Assembly: GCF_900099605.1 (NCBI RefSeq)
Contig: NZ_FNDK01000001.1
Span: forward strand, 434,001-498,000
Reading direction: 5' to 3'
Length of the DNA: 64,000 bases
Origin: Alteribacillus persepolensis
Lineage (GTDB): Bacteria; Bacillota; Bacilli; Bacillales; Marinococcaceae
Position numbers and translations under genes: made by a program. Below, one piece after another: positions 55,363 through 63,711 of this stretch. A model generated the notes under the pieces. That model ran no database searches. It had not been told where the DNA came from and worked only from the letters and a program-made list of their open reading frames with translations. The first letter of the stretch is position 1. Each line of letters starts with the position of its first letter.

Positions 55363-56091
55363 GTGCGAATTGCATTGTTATCCGACATTCATGGTAATGC
55401 GCGCGCGTTAAAAGCCGTGCTGCATGATTTACAAAAACAGAAAATAGATCGTATGTATATTTTAGGCGATATATGCTACCGCGGACCCGAGCCAAAAAAT
55501 GCATTAGAAACGGTTCGTTCTTCTCCGGCAAAAGTGCTGAAAGGCAACGCAGATGAATGGGTTGTTCGAGGCGTCTTAAGAAATGAAGTGCCCGATCAAG
55601 CACTAGCTATTATGAATCAAGAAAGAGATTGGACGCTAGAGCGCTTAACAGCCGATGACTTGAACTATTTAGAGAACCTCCCTGAATCGTTTGTCGAACA
55701 ATTCAGCGATGCTGCCACGATGCATGCCTTTCATGCGACGCCATCGAGCTTATTCGACGTTGTTGCCAAAGACCAGCCAGACGAACAGATAGCTGATGCC
55801 TTCATTTCAGCAGATACGAATGCAAATATTATCGTATACGGCCATATTCACACGCCATTCATTAAAACAATCGGTAATAAAACTTTTATTAATACCGGCA
55901 GCGTCGGCCTGCCATTCGACGGTGATCCCCGTCCTTCTTACGTATTGCTTCATGTTACAGACGATACGTTTTCCGCATCTATTGAACGTGTTTCCTACGA
56001 CATAGACAGAGTGGTTAAACAGTACGACGCTAATGACTATCCTAATAGTGAACAAATGAAAGCGACCATCAAACACGCAAAAAAACCATAA
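55363..56091 (+). CDS. Metallophosphoesterase (YfcE/MJ0936-like)
   Basis: The 242-residue protein has the calcineurin-like motifs SDIHGN, GDICYRGPEP, GNADEW and GHIHTPF, which bind two metal ions and cut phosphodiester or phosphomonoester bonds. It resembles diadenosine-tetraphosphatase/phosphodiesterase-like Bacillus proteins. The substrate is unknown. GTG at 55363 has AGGAGG 8 bases upstream. A TATAAT at 55300-55305 is a likely -10. It is convergent with the TlpA-like gene. Confidence 0.88.
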   Translation: MRIALLSDIHGNARALKAVLHDLQKQKIDRMYILGDICYRGPEPKNALETVRSSPAKVLKGNADEWVVRGVLRNEVPDQALAIMNQERDWTLERLTADDLNYLENLPESFVEQFSDAATMHAFHATPSSLFDVVAKDQPDEQIADAFISADTNANIIVYGHIHTPFIKTIGNKTFINTGSVGLPFDGDPRPSYVLLHVTDDTFSASIERVSYDIDRVVKQYDANDYPNSEQMKATIKHAKKP

Positions 56092-56112
56092 TTTTTTTGA
56101 ACCCGGAACATT

Positions 56113-56553
56113 TTATCCGGGTTCGCTTTCATGAGAATCCATAACACGGTGCAGTCCTTTCATAATGTCAATAAATTTAGCATTATCGTTGAATCGGTTT
56201 ACAATTTCCTGCTTTGCATCAAGAATAAATGTCGTCGGCACTCCCATGCACTGATAGCGGTCATAGATGGCTGTTCCTTCATCGAGTAAAACAGGAAACG
56301 TGTACCCTTCTCTTTCTATCAGCTGCTGCGCTGCCTCTGCTGCGCGTTCTCTTCCTGTAACATTAATGGTTAGAAAGTGCAGCTGATTTTTGTCTAAGTG
56401 ATCATAAAATCGCTGCTTGTGCAGCAAATCCACTTGTGAATCAGGGCACCATGACGCCCAAAACGTAAGCAGCATCGGCTTTCCTTGGTATGAGCGCAAA
56501 TGAATGACATCATTTGTATTCATTTTTTTTAGTTTGAAATCAGGAGCCGTCAT
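56113..56553 (-). CDS. TlpA/ResA-like thioredoxin-fold protein with single active-site cysteine (CPDS)
   Basis: The 146-residue protein has the redoxin pattern APDFKL...SYQGKPMLLTFWASWCPDSQVDLL, INVTGRE and VPTTFILD with a cis-proline. The usual CxxC is CPDS, so only the N-terminal cysteine remains. It has no signal peptide or membrane anchor, unlike ResA/TlpA. A one-cysteine site suggests a peroxidase-like or substrate-trapping role rather than normal dithiol exchange. This is inference. ATG at 56553 is chosen because AAAGG lies 9 bases upstream. An in-frame ATG 3 codons earlier touches the site. It overlaps the end of the preceding thioredoxin gene by 14 bases. Confidence 0.85.
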   Translation of the reverse strand: MTAPDFKLKKMNTNDVIHLRSYQGKPMLLTFWASWCPDSQVDLLHKQRFYDHLDKNQLHFLTINVTGRERAAEAAQQLIEREGYTFPVLLDEGTAIYDRYQCMGVPTTFILDAKQEIVNRFNDNAKFIDIMKGLHRVMDSHESEPG

Positions 56554-56884
56554 TGGAATCATCCTTTCTAGAGCTGCTTAAAACATAATGCAGTCGATAA
56601 ACAAGCGACGAAACGGAATGAAACGCGTAGATTTTTTGCACTGTTTGGCTATTTTCTGTAACAATCAAACACGGCACACTCTTTACTTTTTCCTGTTCAA
56701 CGATACGCCGATTCACGTTAACATTTATTTTTATAAAACGGGTATCCCGGTAAACCTGCTCAAGCGGTTCAAGCATTTTTTCTGCCGCTTTGCATGTTCC
56801 ACACAGAGGGGAATATAAAAACAGAAGCAGGCGTTCACCAGATTGTATTCTTTTTCGTACGTTCGTTTCGTTATCCTCTACCAT
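56540..56884 (-). CDS. Thioredoxin family protein (CGTC active site)
   Basis: The 114-residue protein has RLLLFLYSPLCGTCKAAEKML with the active site CGTC, a following basic helix, FIKINVNVN and a cis-proline loop VKSVPCLIV. The cysteine after the cis-proline is unusual. It is cytosolic, with no signal peptide. ATG at 56884 has AAAGGAG 5 bases upstream. Its 3' end overlaps the CPDS protein gene by 14 bases, so both are likely made together, and it follows the DJ-1/PfpI gene after about 40 bases. It could reduce its partner, but that is inference. Confidence 0.86.
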   Translation of the reverse strand: MVEDNETNVRKRIQSGERLLLFLYSPLCGTCKAAEKMLEPLEQVYRDTRFIKINVNVNRRIVEQEKVKSVPCLIVTENSQTVQKIYAFHSVSSLVYRLHYVLSSSRKDDSNDGS

Positions 56885-56926
56885 CATTTCTCCTTTGTAT
56901 CCCGCCGTATCTAACGGCTGTGGCAC

Positions 56927-57457
56927 TTATTTCTGTTGTTTCAAAAATGCATTCACTAACTCTTTTCCATATGGAGGAATGTCAGGCGGGCGTCTGCTGG
57001 AAACAAGATGTCCATCTACTACAACTGCTTCATCTTTCCAAACAGCACCTGCGTTTTTCATATCATCTTTGATTCCCGGCGTGCTCGTTACTTCTTTTCC
57101 TTGTAAAATATCTGCAGAAATTAACACCCAGCCGGCATGGCAAATTTGGCCAATCACTTTCTTGTTCTCTTCCATGTGCTTAATCATTTCAATCACTTCG
57201 TCATAACGCCTAAGTTTGTCTGGAGCCCAGCCTCCTGGTACTAAAATACCGTCATATTCATTTGGGTTAATATCTTGAAAACCGGCTTCACTAACAGCAG
57301 GCACACCGTGTTTTCCGACATACGTTTTTCCATTTTCTTTTCCAGTTAATACCACCTCGGCTCCTTCTTCTCGAAGACGCATCACAGGCACCCACAGCTC
57401 TAAATCTTCAAAATCGTCTTCTACTAGCGCAATAATTCGTGTCTGTTGCAGCTGCAT
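56927..57457 (-). CDS. DJ-1/PfpI family protein
   Basis: The 176-residue protein has a flavodoxin-like fold with the nucleophile elbow GQICHAGWVLISA (Cys, then His) and the upstream motif YDGILVPGGWAPDKLRR. It corresponds to the PfpI/YfkM/GSP18 group of general-stress proteins, some of which act as deglycases or proteases. ATG at 57457 has AAAAGGAG 8 bases upstream. It is the first gene of a three-gene unit with the two thioredoxin-fold proteins, which supports a role in thiol or carbonyl stress (inference). Confidence 0.9.
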   Translation of the reverse strand: MQLQQTRIIALVEDDFEDLELWVPVMRLREEGAEVVLTGKENGKTYVGKHGVPAVSEAGFQDINPNEYDGILVPGGWAPDKLRRYDEVIEMIKHMEENKKVIGQICHAGWVLISADILQGKEVTSTPGIKDDMKNAGAVWKDEAVVVDGHLVSSRRPPDIPPYGKELVNAFLKQQK

Positions 57458-57518
57458 AATAAAACTCCTTTTCATTGTGTCACATCATTATTCATCTTGA
57501 TATATTTTCGTTTATTCA

Positions 57519-58271
57519 TCAAGGAATGAACCGCAATTTCCTCACTGTATGTTCTCCGTTTTCATATGCTGCTTTTATTCCTTCCGCTTGTATATCCTGC
57601 TTATAAACAATTGTCCCTTCAATTGCCACATGAAGTGGGGACTGCAGTGGAAAAGGCGTTAGTTGAATATCCTGTGCAGATGTAAAACGCGCTTGCACCG
57701 TTTCATGCTGCAAAAAAGAGAATGTATGTTGAAAACCATGTTTGAACCAGCTCAGCTCCTCTGCTTTTGTTGCACCAGGTTCATTTAAACAAGCGTACAG
57801 CGACACATCATCACAAAATTGCAACAAGCGCAGGTGAAACTCTTCATCTTCAGGATTCAAGGCATCTCTCAGCTGTTTTTGGCGTGCTTGTTCTGCATGC
57901 AAAAAAGCAGCTTCTTCCTCTGTATTGGTACTGTCTGTAAAAAACGACGTATAGTGCAGACTGTTTAACAATCCGCTGTATGGATGTTTTTCAGCTACGG
58001 TTTTTATACCGGTTTGGTAGGCCTTTAATTTTTCTTTTTCGGGATAATTGGTAAAATCACACGGTTTGTTGGTGTCAGGATTTATTTCAGGGTGTCTATC
58101 AAGTGTTATCCACGACCGATCGTGTTCCCGCACAGCAATTAACAGCGCTTCCCACAGCGAGCTGCGTGTAACTGCATCATCTCCCCAGTATTTGAAGAAT
58201 TCATACGAAATGCGGGCGTGCTCGTGCTGTGTGATCATTTCAAAATACGTATCATATTCATTTACAATCAT
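57519..58271 (-). CDS. DUF3891 family protein
   Basis: The 250-residue protein begins MIVNEYDTYFEMITQHEHARISYEFFKYWG, the conserved start of DUF3891, and has a histidine-rich middle (AVREHDRSW, LLNSLHYTSFF) that could bind a metal. Function is unknown. ATG at 58271 is chosen because AAGGAGGGGG lies 7-8 bases upstream. An earlier in-frame start has no site. It follows ilvA on the same strand after a hairpin and is followed by the DJ-1 gene after about 60 bases. Confidence 0.82.
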   Translation of the reverse strand: MIVNEYDTYFEMITQHEHARISYEFFKYWGDDAVTRSSLWEALLIAVREHDRSWITLDRHPEINPDTNKPCDFTNYPEKEKLKAYQTGIKTVAEKHPYSGLLNSLHYTSFFTDSTNTEEEAAFLHAEQARQKQLRDALNPEDEEFHLRLLQFCDDVSLYACLNEPGATKAEELSWFKHGFQHTFSFLQHETVQARFTSAQDIQLTPFPLQSPLHVAIEGTIVYKQDIQAEGIKAAYENGEHTVRKLRFIP

Positions 58272-58319
58272 GTTCTTCCCCCTCCTTCTTTTCATCATAC
58301 CCTTCATTCCCCCATATAA

Positions 58320-58341
58320 AAACCTTCCATTATGGAAGGTT
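58320..58341 (-). terminator. Terminator overlapping the ilvA stop codon
   Basis: A perfect 9-base-pair hairpin (AACCTTCCA, loop of 3) ends in TTTTTATATGG on the minus strand. It includes two bases of the stop codon. Confidence 0.75.
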
Positions 58342-59587
58342 AAATCAGAAAATGAAACAAGCTTTCTTCTTTATTAATCTCATGATAATGAAAACCCTTT
58401 TTTTGCATGCGGTCAATGAGCGGGAGATAGTCATCACTGTTTGCCAGCTCAATTCCAACCAAAGCAGGACCATTTGCTTTATTGTTTTTCTTATTATACT
58501 CAAAACGAGTAATATCATCGTCCGGCCCTAATACTTCATCTAAAAATTCCCGCAGCGCACCGGCTCTTTGCGGAAAATTAATAATAAAGTAATGCTGCAG
58601 CCCTTCATAACGCAAGGATTTCTCACGGATTTCTTCCATTCTGCCAATATCGTTGTTCCCGCCACTGACGACACAGACAACAGTTTTACCTTTAATGTCT
58701 TCTTTATAAAAGTCAAGAGCGGAAATCGGCATCGCTCCTGCCGGTTCTGCAACTAAAGCATTTTCATTATACAGCTCCAGGATGGTTGTACAAATTTTAC
58801 CTTCTGGGACAAGGGAGATATCATCAATGATCGACTGGCATATTTCAAATGAAAGGTCTCCTACTCTTTTAACCGCCGCCCCATCGACAAACTTATCAAT
58901 ATTTTCGAGTTCCACAACGTGATTTTTGGCTAGTGACTCTTTCATTCCGGGTGCTCCCGCTGGTTCCGTGCCAATAATTTTTGTTTGCTTGGAAATGGAC
59001 TTAATATACGTACCAATACCCGATATTAAACCTCCGCCGCCGATGGAACAAAACAGATAGTCAGGTGGATTTTCGATATCATTCATAATCTCCATCCCGA
59101 CCGTTCCCTGGCCCGCAATAATCTTCTCGTTATTAAACGGATGAATAAAAGCCATGTTATTCTCTTCTCCGCAAGCATTCGCTTCAGCATAAGCATCATC
59201 AAACGTATCGCCTGTTAAAATGATATCTACGCATTCTTTGCCAAACAGCTTTACTTGATCAATCTTTTGCCGCGGTGTCGTTGTCGGCATGAATATTTTC
59301 CCTTTTACTTTAAGGGCTTTGCAAGAATATGCCACTCCTTGCGCGTGATTGCCAGCACTGGCACAGACCACTCCGTTTGTCAGCCTTTCTTTTGGCAGGC
59401 TGCGCATTAAGTGGTAAGCCCCGCGAATTTTAAACGAGCGTATAACTTGCAAATCTTCGCGTTTTAAATAGACATTTGCGTCATATCTTTCAGATAATAC
59501 TTGGTTTTTTTGTAAGGGGGTATGAGTAACAACGTCTTTCAACGTTTGATTCGCAATAATAATATCTTCAATTTGTATCTTTCCCAT
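58340..59587 (-). CDS. ilvA: Threonine dehydratase (biosynthetic)
   Basis: IlvA deaminates threonine to 2-oxobutyrate for isoleucine synthesis. The 415-residue protein has the PLP lysine in SFKIRGAY (K53), the CASAGNHAQGVA and tetraglycine SIGGGGLISG loops that hold the cofactor, and a short C-terminal regulatory ACT-like domain (HYFIINFPQRAGALREFLDE). This matches the Bacillus type with one ACT-like unit. ATG at 59587 has AAAGGAAA 7 bases upstream. It is monocistronic and divergent from a small membrane protein gene. Confidence 0.95.
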   Translation of the reverse strand: MGKIQIEDIIIANQTLKDVVTHTPLQKNQVLSERYDANVYLKREDLQVIRSFKIRGAYHLMRSLPKERLTNGVVCASAGNHAQGVAYSCKALKVKGKIFMPTTTPRQKIDQVKLFGKECVDIILTGDTFDDAYAEANACGEENNMAFIHPFNNEKIIAGQGTVGMEIMNDIENPPDYLFCSIGGGGLISGIGTYIKSISKQTKIIGTEPAGAPGMKESLAKNHVVELENIDKFVDGAAVKRVGDLSFEICQSIIDDISLVPEGKICTTILELYNENALVAEPAGAMPISALDFYKEDIKGKTVVCVVSGGNNDIGRMEEIREKSLRYEGLQHYFIINFPQRAGALREFLDEVLGPDDDITRFEYNKKNNKANGPALVGIELANSDDYLPLIDRMQKKGFHYHEINKEESLFHFLI

Positions 59588-59719
59588 CGTCATTTTCCTT
59601 TCATCGTTAAAACGTTTATATCTATTTTATGCATGCTTCTGTCCACCATTTATCATCAATCGTGAAAACAGTACTTATTATAACATGATTATACTCTGCA
59701 AAAAGCCGCTTGACTGCAA

Positions 59720-59748
59720 TTGATAAATTCCTCCAGTACCGATATAAT
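59720..59748 (+). promoter_or_regulatory. Predicted SigA-type promoter of the small membrane protein gene
   Basis: TTGATA (59720-59725) and TATAAT (59743-59748) are 17 bases apart, a near-consensus promoter. Transcription would begin near 59755, about 58 bases before the ATG. Confidence 0.7.
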
Positions 59749-59812
59749 AAGAGGGACAATCTTTAGCACTTTTTTGTACATAATACAAATAAAGTTAAAA
59801 GGAGGAGCGATA

Positions 59813-59992
59813 ATGAATAAGTGGTTTATCGCATTGATTGCTGTCTTGGCTTTGGCGTTTGTACCTTCTCATGCGTTTGCTTCTGTTAATGCGTGGAACG
59901 ATGCTGAACCAATGTTTATTACAGCGTTTAGTATTCTTTCTGTTATCACCCTGATTTTCTTCATTTATTTAATGTTAAGAGATAACGGGTAA
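59813..59992 (+). CDS. Small membrane protein, 59 residues
   Basis: I do not recognise it. The N-terminus (MNKWFIALIAVLALAFVPSHAFA) is a signal-peptide-like hydrophobic segment with a possible AFA cleavage site. A second helix (FITAFSILSVITLIFFIYLML) ends with a short charged tail (RDNG). It should be an integral membrane or exported membrane peptide. ATG at 59813 has AAGGAGGAG 8 bases upstream, and a near-consensus promoter and a good terminator flank it, so it is very probably expressed. Confidence 0.78.
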   Translation: MNKWFIALIAVLALAFVPSHAFASVNAWNDAEPMFITAFSILSVITLIFFIYLMLRDNG

Positions 59993-59998
59993 GACCAT

Positions 59999-60032
59999 GG
60001 CCTTCCTGTTTTAAACAGGGAGGCCTGTTTTT
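59999..60032 (+). terminator. Rho-independent terminator of the small membrane protein gene
   Basis: GGCCTTCCTGTTT pairs with AAACAGGGAGGCC (one G-U pair, short loop), followed by TGTTTTTG. Confidence 0.85.
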
Positions 60033-60102
60033 GAATGTTTTATCAAATAGGTATTTGGTAAAATAATACTGAAAGACAATGACGTCTAAGGAGGCAGGTT
60101 GT

Positions 60103-60423
60103 ATGAATGATATGCTCAAAAAAGGTTTTTTTCTTGGTTTAGGTGCTGCAGCCTATGGAAAAGAAAAAGTACAGCGTTATGTAGATGACCTTGTGACGAA
60201 AGGAAAAATCACTCCTCGTGAAGCAGAACAATGGAAAGAAGAATTTATCCAAAAAGGACGCGACACAGAGTTAGAATGGTCCAACCAGGCAAAGGAGAAG
60301 ATGCAAGAGTCGTTTAAAGAAATGGGATTGGCAACAGAAAAAGACATTGAGGCCATTCACGAAAAATTAAAAGACATGGAACAACAGCTGGCAGCAAGAA
60401 ACGCAAAAGACGAAAACAAATAA
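60103..60423 (+). CDS. Phasin-like / polyhydroxyalkanoate-regulator-like protein
   Basis: The 106-residue protein starts with a glycine-rich hydrophobic helix (KKGFFLGLGAAAYG), then YVDDLVTKGKITPREAEQWKEEFIQKGRD, and ends in a coiled coil (EAIHEKLKDMEQQLAARNAK). This pattern is that of small phasin-like proteins, often found next to AarF/UbiB kinases. ATG at 60103 has AGGAGG 8 bases upstream. It is followed by the UbiB gene after 48 bases, probably in one transcript. No PHA synthesis genes are seen here, so a role at lipid or membrane surfaces is as likely as one at PHA granules. Confidence 0.78.
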   Translation: MNDMLKKGFFLGLGAAAYGKEKVQRYVDDLVTKGKITPREAEQWKEEFIQKGRDTELEWSNQAKEKMQESFKEMGLATEKDIEAIHEKLKDMEQQLAARNAKDENK

Positions 60424-60471
60424 CAAAACCTATCTTTTATGCTGCTGTCGATTTAGAAAGGAAATTTTCTT

Positions 60472-62148
60472 ATGGCGCTCACTCGCGGATTAAAGCATGC
60501 AAATCGATATCGAAAAATTGCATCCACATTAGCCAGACATGGATTCGGTTATATTTTACAAGAAGTCGGTTTGTTTCATGTATTGTCGCTGCCAAAAAGG
60601 CTATCGGCTGACTCTGGCGAGGTCAATATGCACTCGATTGGAAAACGGATACGGCTTGTCATCGAAGAACTTGGTCCTACTTTCATCAAATTAGGACAAT
60701 TGATCAGCACAAGAAAAGATATATTTCCGCCTTCGGTGATTGAAGAATTGGAGAAGCTGCAAGACAATGTGCCGCCTTTTCCTTTTGAGAAAGGAAAGCA
60801 AATAATTGAAAACGATCTTGGCGCTTCGCTAGATGACCTGTTTTCTTCCTTCTCCAAAGAACCACTCGCAGCAGCGTCGATTGGCCAAGTACACAAAGCA
60901 ACACTTCACAATGGAAAAAATGTTGCTGTAAAAATTTCACGGCCGCATATAAAAGAGATTATTGAAAAGGATATTGATATTCTTCGCGACCTTGCGAAAC
61001 TTTTGACACAGCGCTTTCAATGGGCGCGTTACTACCGGCTTCAAGATGTGATTGAAGAATACGTTGACGCGATTCGTGACGAAGTCGATTATTATGTAGA
61101 AGCGAGAAACACGGAAAAAATGAAAAACAATATGGCGGTTTTTTCTGAAATCGATATCCCAAACGTTTTAGATGATTATTCAAGCCGTCGTGTGCTGACG
61201 ATGTCCTTTGCTAAAGGTGTGAAACTATCAGAACTCAATGATGCCACTCATCATGTTGATAAAAAAGCCGTGGCTCGTACATTAACCGACGCGTTTTTAC
61301 ACCAAGTGCTAGTAGATGGTTTTTTTCACAGCGATCCTCATCCCGGCAATATTATTTTCACAGGAGAAAAAACAGCAGCATTCATCGACTTTGGTCAAAT
61401 TGGACGCTTGAATAAAGCCATGCGGCAACAGTTTATCAACTATGTCATTGCGATGACAAAAAAACACCCGGACTTGGTCGCCGATGCGATTTATGATATG
61501 GCTGATATTCCCGGCGACATCGATGACGATCATTTTGCTGAAGACGTTGAATATTTATTGCAAAAATATTATGACCGCCCTTTTCATGAAATCAAGATTG
61601 GCGAAGCAATTAATGATATCTTTGCGACGGCTCATCGTTATGAAATCCAAATTTATAAAGAATATACGCTGCTTGCCAAAGCCATTATTACATTAGAAAG
61701 TGTCGTGGAGCGTCTCGATCCTAACTTAAGTATCGTAAAGGTTGCTGAACCGTATGGACACATGCTGGCCAAAGAACGGCTGAACCCAAAAACCAATATC
61801 TATCATTGGCTGAAAGAGGGACGCCGCCAAAAGGATTATTTGCTTGACATTCCAAAGGAACTTCGCGACACACTAGAAAAAATCAGCAAAGATCGTGTTG
61901 GCATTGAGATGAACATTCCTAAAATTAATATCTTTTTAAACAAGCTGGACCGTATTAGCAACAGGCTGTCGTTTAGTATTATTCTATTAGCATTCAGTAT
62001 TATTATGGTCGGTTTAATTATTGGATCGACATTTGGAGATTCTTCTTCGCCGCTTGTACAGCTTCCCGTCATTGAAATCAGCTTCATTGCTACGTTTATT
62101 ATGTTTTTATGGTTATTATACGCTATTTTCAAATCCGGCAGATTTTAA
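60472..62148 (+). CDS. AarF/UbiB family atypical kinase
   Basis: The 558-residue protein has the UbiB-family KxGQ-type motif IKLGQLISTR, the alanine-rich loop AAASIGQVHKA in place of a normal glycine loop, VAVKISRP with the ATP lysine, FFHSDPHPGNI with the catalytic region, and FIDFGQIG in place of DFG. Two C-terminal transmembrane helices (about residues 500-525 and 530-555) anchor it. In Proteobacteria UbiB supports ubiquinone synthesis. In Bacillus, with menaquinone, the role is unsettled and may involve isoprenoid lipid handling. ATG has AAAGGAAA upstream. Confidence 0.93.
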   Translation: MALTRGLKHANRYRKIASTLARHGFGYILQEVGLFHVLSLPKRLSADSGEVNMHSIGKRIRLVIEELGPTFIKLGQLISTRKDIFPPSVIEELEKLQDNVPPFPFEKGKQIIENDLGASLDDLFSSFSKEPLAAASIGQVHKATLHNGKNVAVKISRPHIKEIIEKDIDILRDLAKLLTQRFQWARYYRLQDVIEEYVDAIRDEVDYYVEARNTEKMKNNMAVFSEIDIPNVLDDYSSRRVLTMSFAKGVKLSELNDATHHVDKKAVARTLTDAFLHQVLVDGFFHSDPHPGNIIFTGEKTAAFIDFGQIGRLNKAMRQQFINYVIAMTKKHPDLVADAIYDMADIPGDIDDDHFAEDVEYLLQKYYDRPFHEIKIGEAINDIFATAHRYEIQIYKEYTLLAKAIITLESVVERLDPNLSIVKVAEPYGHMLAKERLNPKTNIYHWLKEGRRQKDYLLDIPKELRDTLEKISKDRVGIEMNIPKINIFLNKLDRISNRLSFSIILLAFSIIMVGLIIGSTFGDSSSPLVQLPVIEISFIATFIMFLWLLYAIFKSGRF

Positions 62149-62269
62149 TATATGCCTTTCAACGCCTGTCTTTCTATAAAAAAATACTCCATAGAATGAC
62201 ATTCGCTGCATATAAAACATCAACACTCACCCACTGACAGTACGGCATTTTTTTCACGCATACAAACGA

Positions 62270-62315
62270 GGCTGTCAAACGGTCATGAAAAATGACCGTT
62301 TGACAGCCCTTTTTT
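62270..62315 (+). terminator. Rho-independent terminator of the phasin-like/UbiB transcript
   Basis: A perfect 17-base-pair stem (GGCTGTCAAACGGTCAT) with a short loop is followed by TTTTTT. It lies about 120 bases past the UbiB stop. Confidence 0.93.
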
Positions 62316-62390
62316 CGGTTCTATAAGGGTTGTTGTTTGGATGAACGTAGCCCCTCTCGTATGAATGGCTCTTCAGGTTCGCTTGCCGCG

Positions 62391-62450
62391 GGCAGGCGCT
62401 TTTTCTGGACCATGAAAACGCCAAACTTATATACGTTCCTGCCTTACAAA
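62391..62450 (+). repeat. Copy C of the dispersed repeat family (3' end only)
   Basis: GGCAGGCGCT...GGACCATGAAAACGCC and the following 30 bases match the 3' end of copy A (51441-51498) at roughly three quarters of positions. The 5' part is missing. The rest of 62316-62557 shows no gene. Confidence 0.5.
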
Positions 62451-62557
62451 AAAAGCTGTGGTCACCGTCTCTCTGGATGGCACCCATGGCTTTTCCGTTT
62501 AGAAGCTTTTGATACAGACTCGTTTTATTTTCCCCGTATATGAAGACAACCGGACCA

Positions 62558-62935
62558 TTACGAGGATGAGTTATTTCCTTCTTTTAAAGCTTGCAGCACG
62601 CCCGTCAAAATGTAGTCAATTGACTGTATGCGCTCTCGAAACCGCTTTTCCTTCGTATCTGTTTGAAAAGCCAGAATTGAAGCGACACTTATATTTTCAT
62701 GGGTGTCCTCTATTTGCTTTACATAGAAATAAACAGGTCTTTCTGCAAGCACCCATTCTTCCGCTAGTACCTTCCATTCATCTGCATATGATTGTACTTT
62801 ATCCGCAAAAGGTTTCACTTCTTCATAAAAGTCAGGGGTATCCTTGTCACCTGTTTTTATGTGGCGAAATGTTTCTAACGCTGTATTGTTCATTGTCAGT
62901 AACTGCTCAGTTACCTCATATAATCGGTCATACAT
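62558..62935 (-). CDS. yppE: DUF1798 family protein YppE
   Basis: The 125-residue protein is all-helical and acidic and matches B. subtilis YppE (PF08807): an LYEVTEQLL start, the PDFYEEVKPFADKVQSYADEW core, AERPVYFYVKQIEDTHENI and a final KRFRERIQSIDYILTGVLQAL. The family is structurally a four-helix bundle of unknown function. It is upstream of nothing obvious on its strand. The RacA-like gene lies just before it in the transcription direction, with about 90 bases between. Confidence 0.85.
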   Translation of the reverse strand: MYDRLYEVTEQLLTMNNTALETFRHIKTGDKDTPDFYEEVKPFADKVQSYADEWKVLAEEWVLAERPVYFYVKQIEDTHENISVASILAFQTDTKEKRFRERIQSIDYILTGVLQALKEGNNSSS

Positions 62936-63026
62936 CTTTGCTCCCCCCTTCTGCTTTTCATCTTATCAATCAAGAAAAGGGATAGCAAACACGTGCAGCC
63001 AGTGCCGCCGTTGATATAGGTGTTTT

Positions 63027-63521
63027 CTACGAAGTCTTCATTACTGACAGCAAGTTGGCAATGCGCCGTTTATCTTTTTTTCCTGTGCTCCCTGCCGCTT
63101 CCTCTTTCCATCCTTTGCTCGTCTCCTCTATTTTATACAAACGTTCTTCGATTTTTCTCAGTCTTTTATTAATATCTTGCACTTCTTTTCGATGTTCTCT
63201 CAATTGAAACGACACGATGTCATCTGCTTTGTTAGAAACCATTCGTTCAACGATTTTTATTTTTTCTTCTAAACCGGCCATTTTATCTGTCAACTGCTGT
63301 GCAGAAACGGTCTCTTTGCGTTCAGCTTGCGGCGTATAGTGTTTTTGATTCTGATTTTTTATGTCTTCAAACAATGATAAATGCTTTTCTTCAAAACAAT
63401 AATGACCATACTGATTCACGGAGAAAGGAATATCATGTTTTTTCACCCATTTTAACACCGTGCCCGTTGTCACATGGAACGTATTTGCCACATCCTTCGT
63501 TTTGTACACATGACTCTTCAT
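63027..63521 (-). CDS. racA: RacA-like chromosome-anchoring protein (MerR-type HTH)
   Basis: RacA binds GC-rich sites near the origin and ties the chromosome to the cell pole during sporulation. The 164-residue product has an N-terminal MerR-like winged helix (YKTKDVANTFHVTTGTVLKWVKKHDIP, then QYGHYCFEEKHL) and a long coiled coil (about residues 75-140), ending in a basic tail (KGWKEEAAGSTGKKDKRRI), the RacA layout. ATG at 63521 has AAGGAGG 9 bases upstream. The identity is by layout and pattern. A related MerR/coiled-coil protein cannot be excluded. Confidence 0.72.
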   Translation of the reverse strand: MKSHVYKTKDVANTFHVTTGTVLKWVKKHDIPFSVNQYGHYCFEEKHLSLFEDIKNQNQKHYTPQAERKETVSAQQLTDKMAGLEEKIKIVERMVSNKADDIVSFQLREHRKEVQDINKRLRKIEERLYKIEETSKGWKEEAAGSTGKKDKRRIANLLSVMKTS

Positions 63522-63711
63522 CTTCTCTTCCTCCTTCATAAAGCTTGTGTAAATAATTCGCACTGAAGGAGAATTTACCCTGCTGCCATGACAGAACTAG
63601 TGCCGATTCGATGAAGAAAACAGCTTTTTTTTATTTTTCAACAAATCTTCTGTGGCAACGAGCATAATCCATATATGAACGGGGACTTTAACAGCATAAG
63701 GAGGGATTATC

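Noticed and set aside
56099-56124. Hairpin GAACCCGGA/TCCGGGTTC between the phosphoesterase and TlpA-like genes
   Set aside because: The stem is good, but no T-run follows it on either strand: the T-run precedes it on the plus strand. I did not list it as a terminator.
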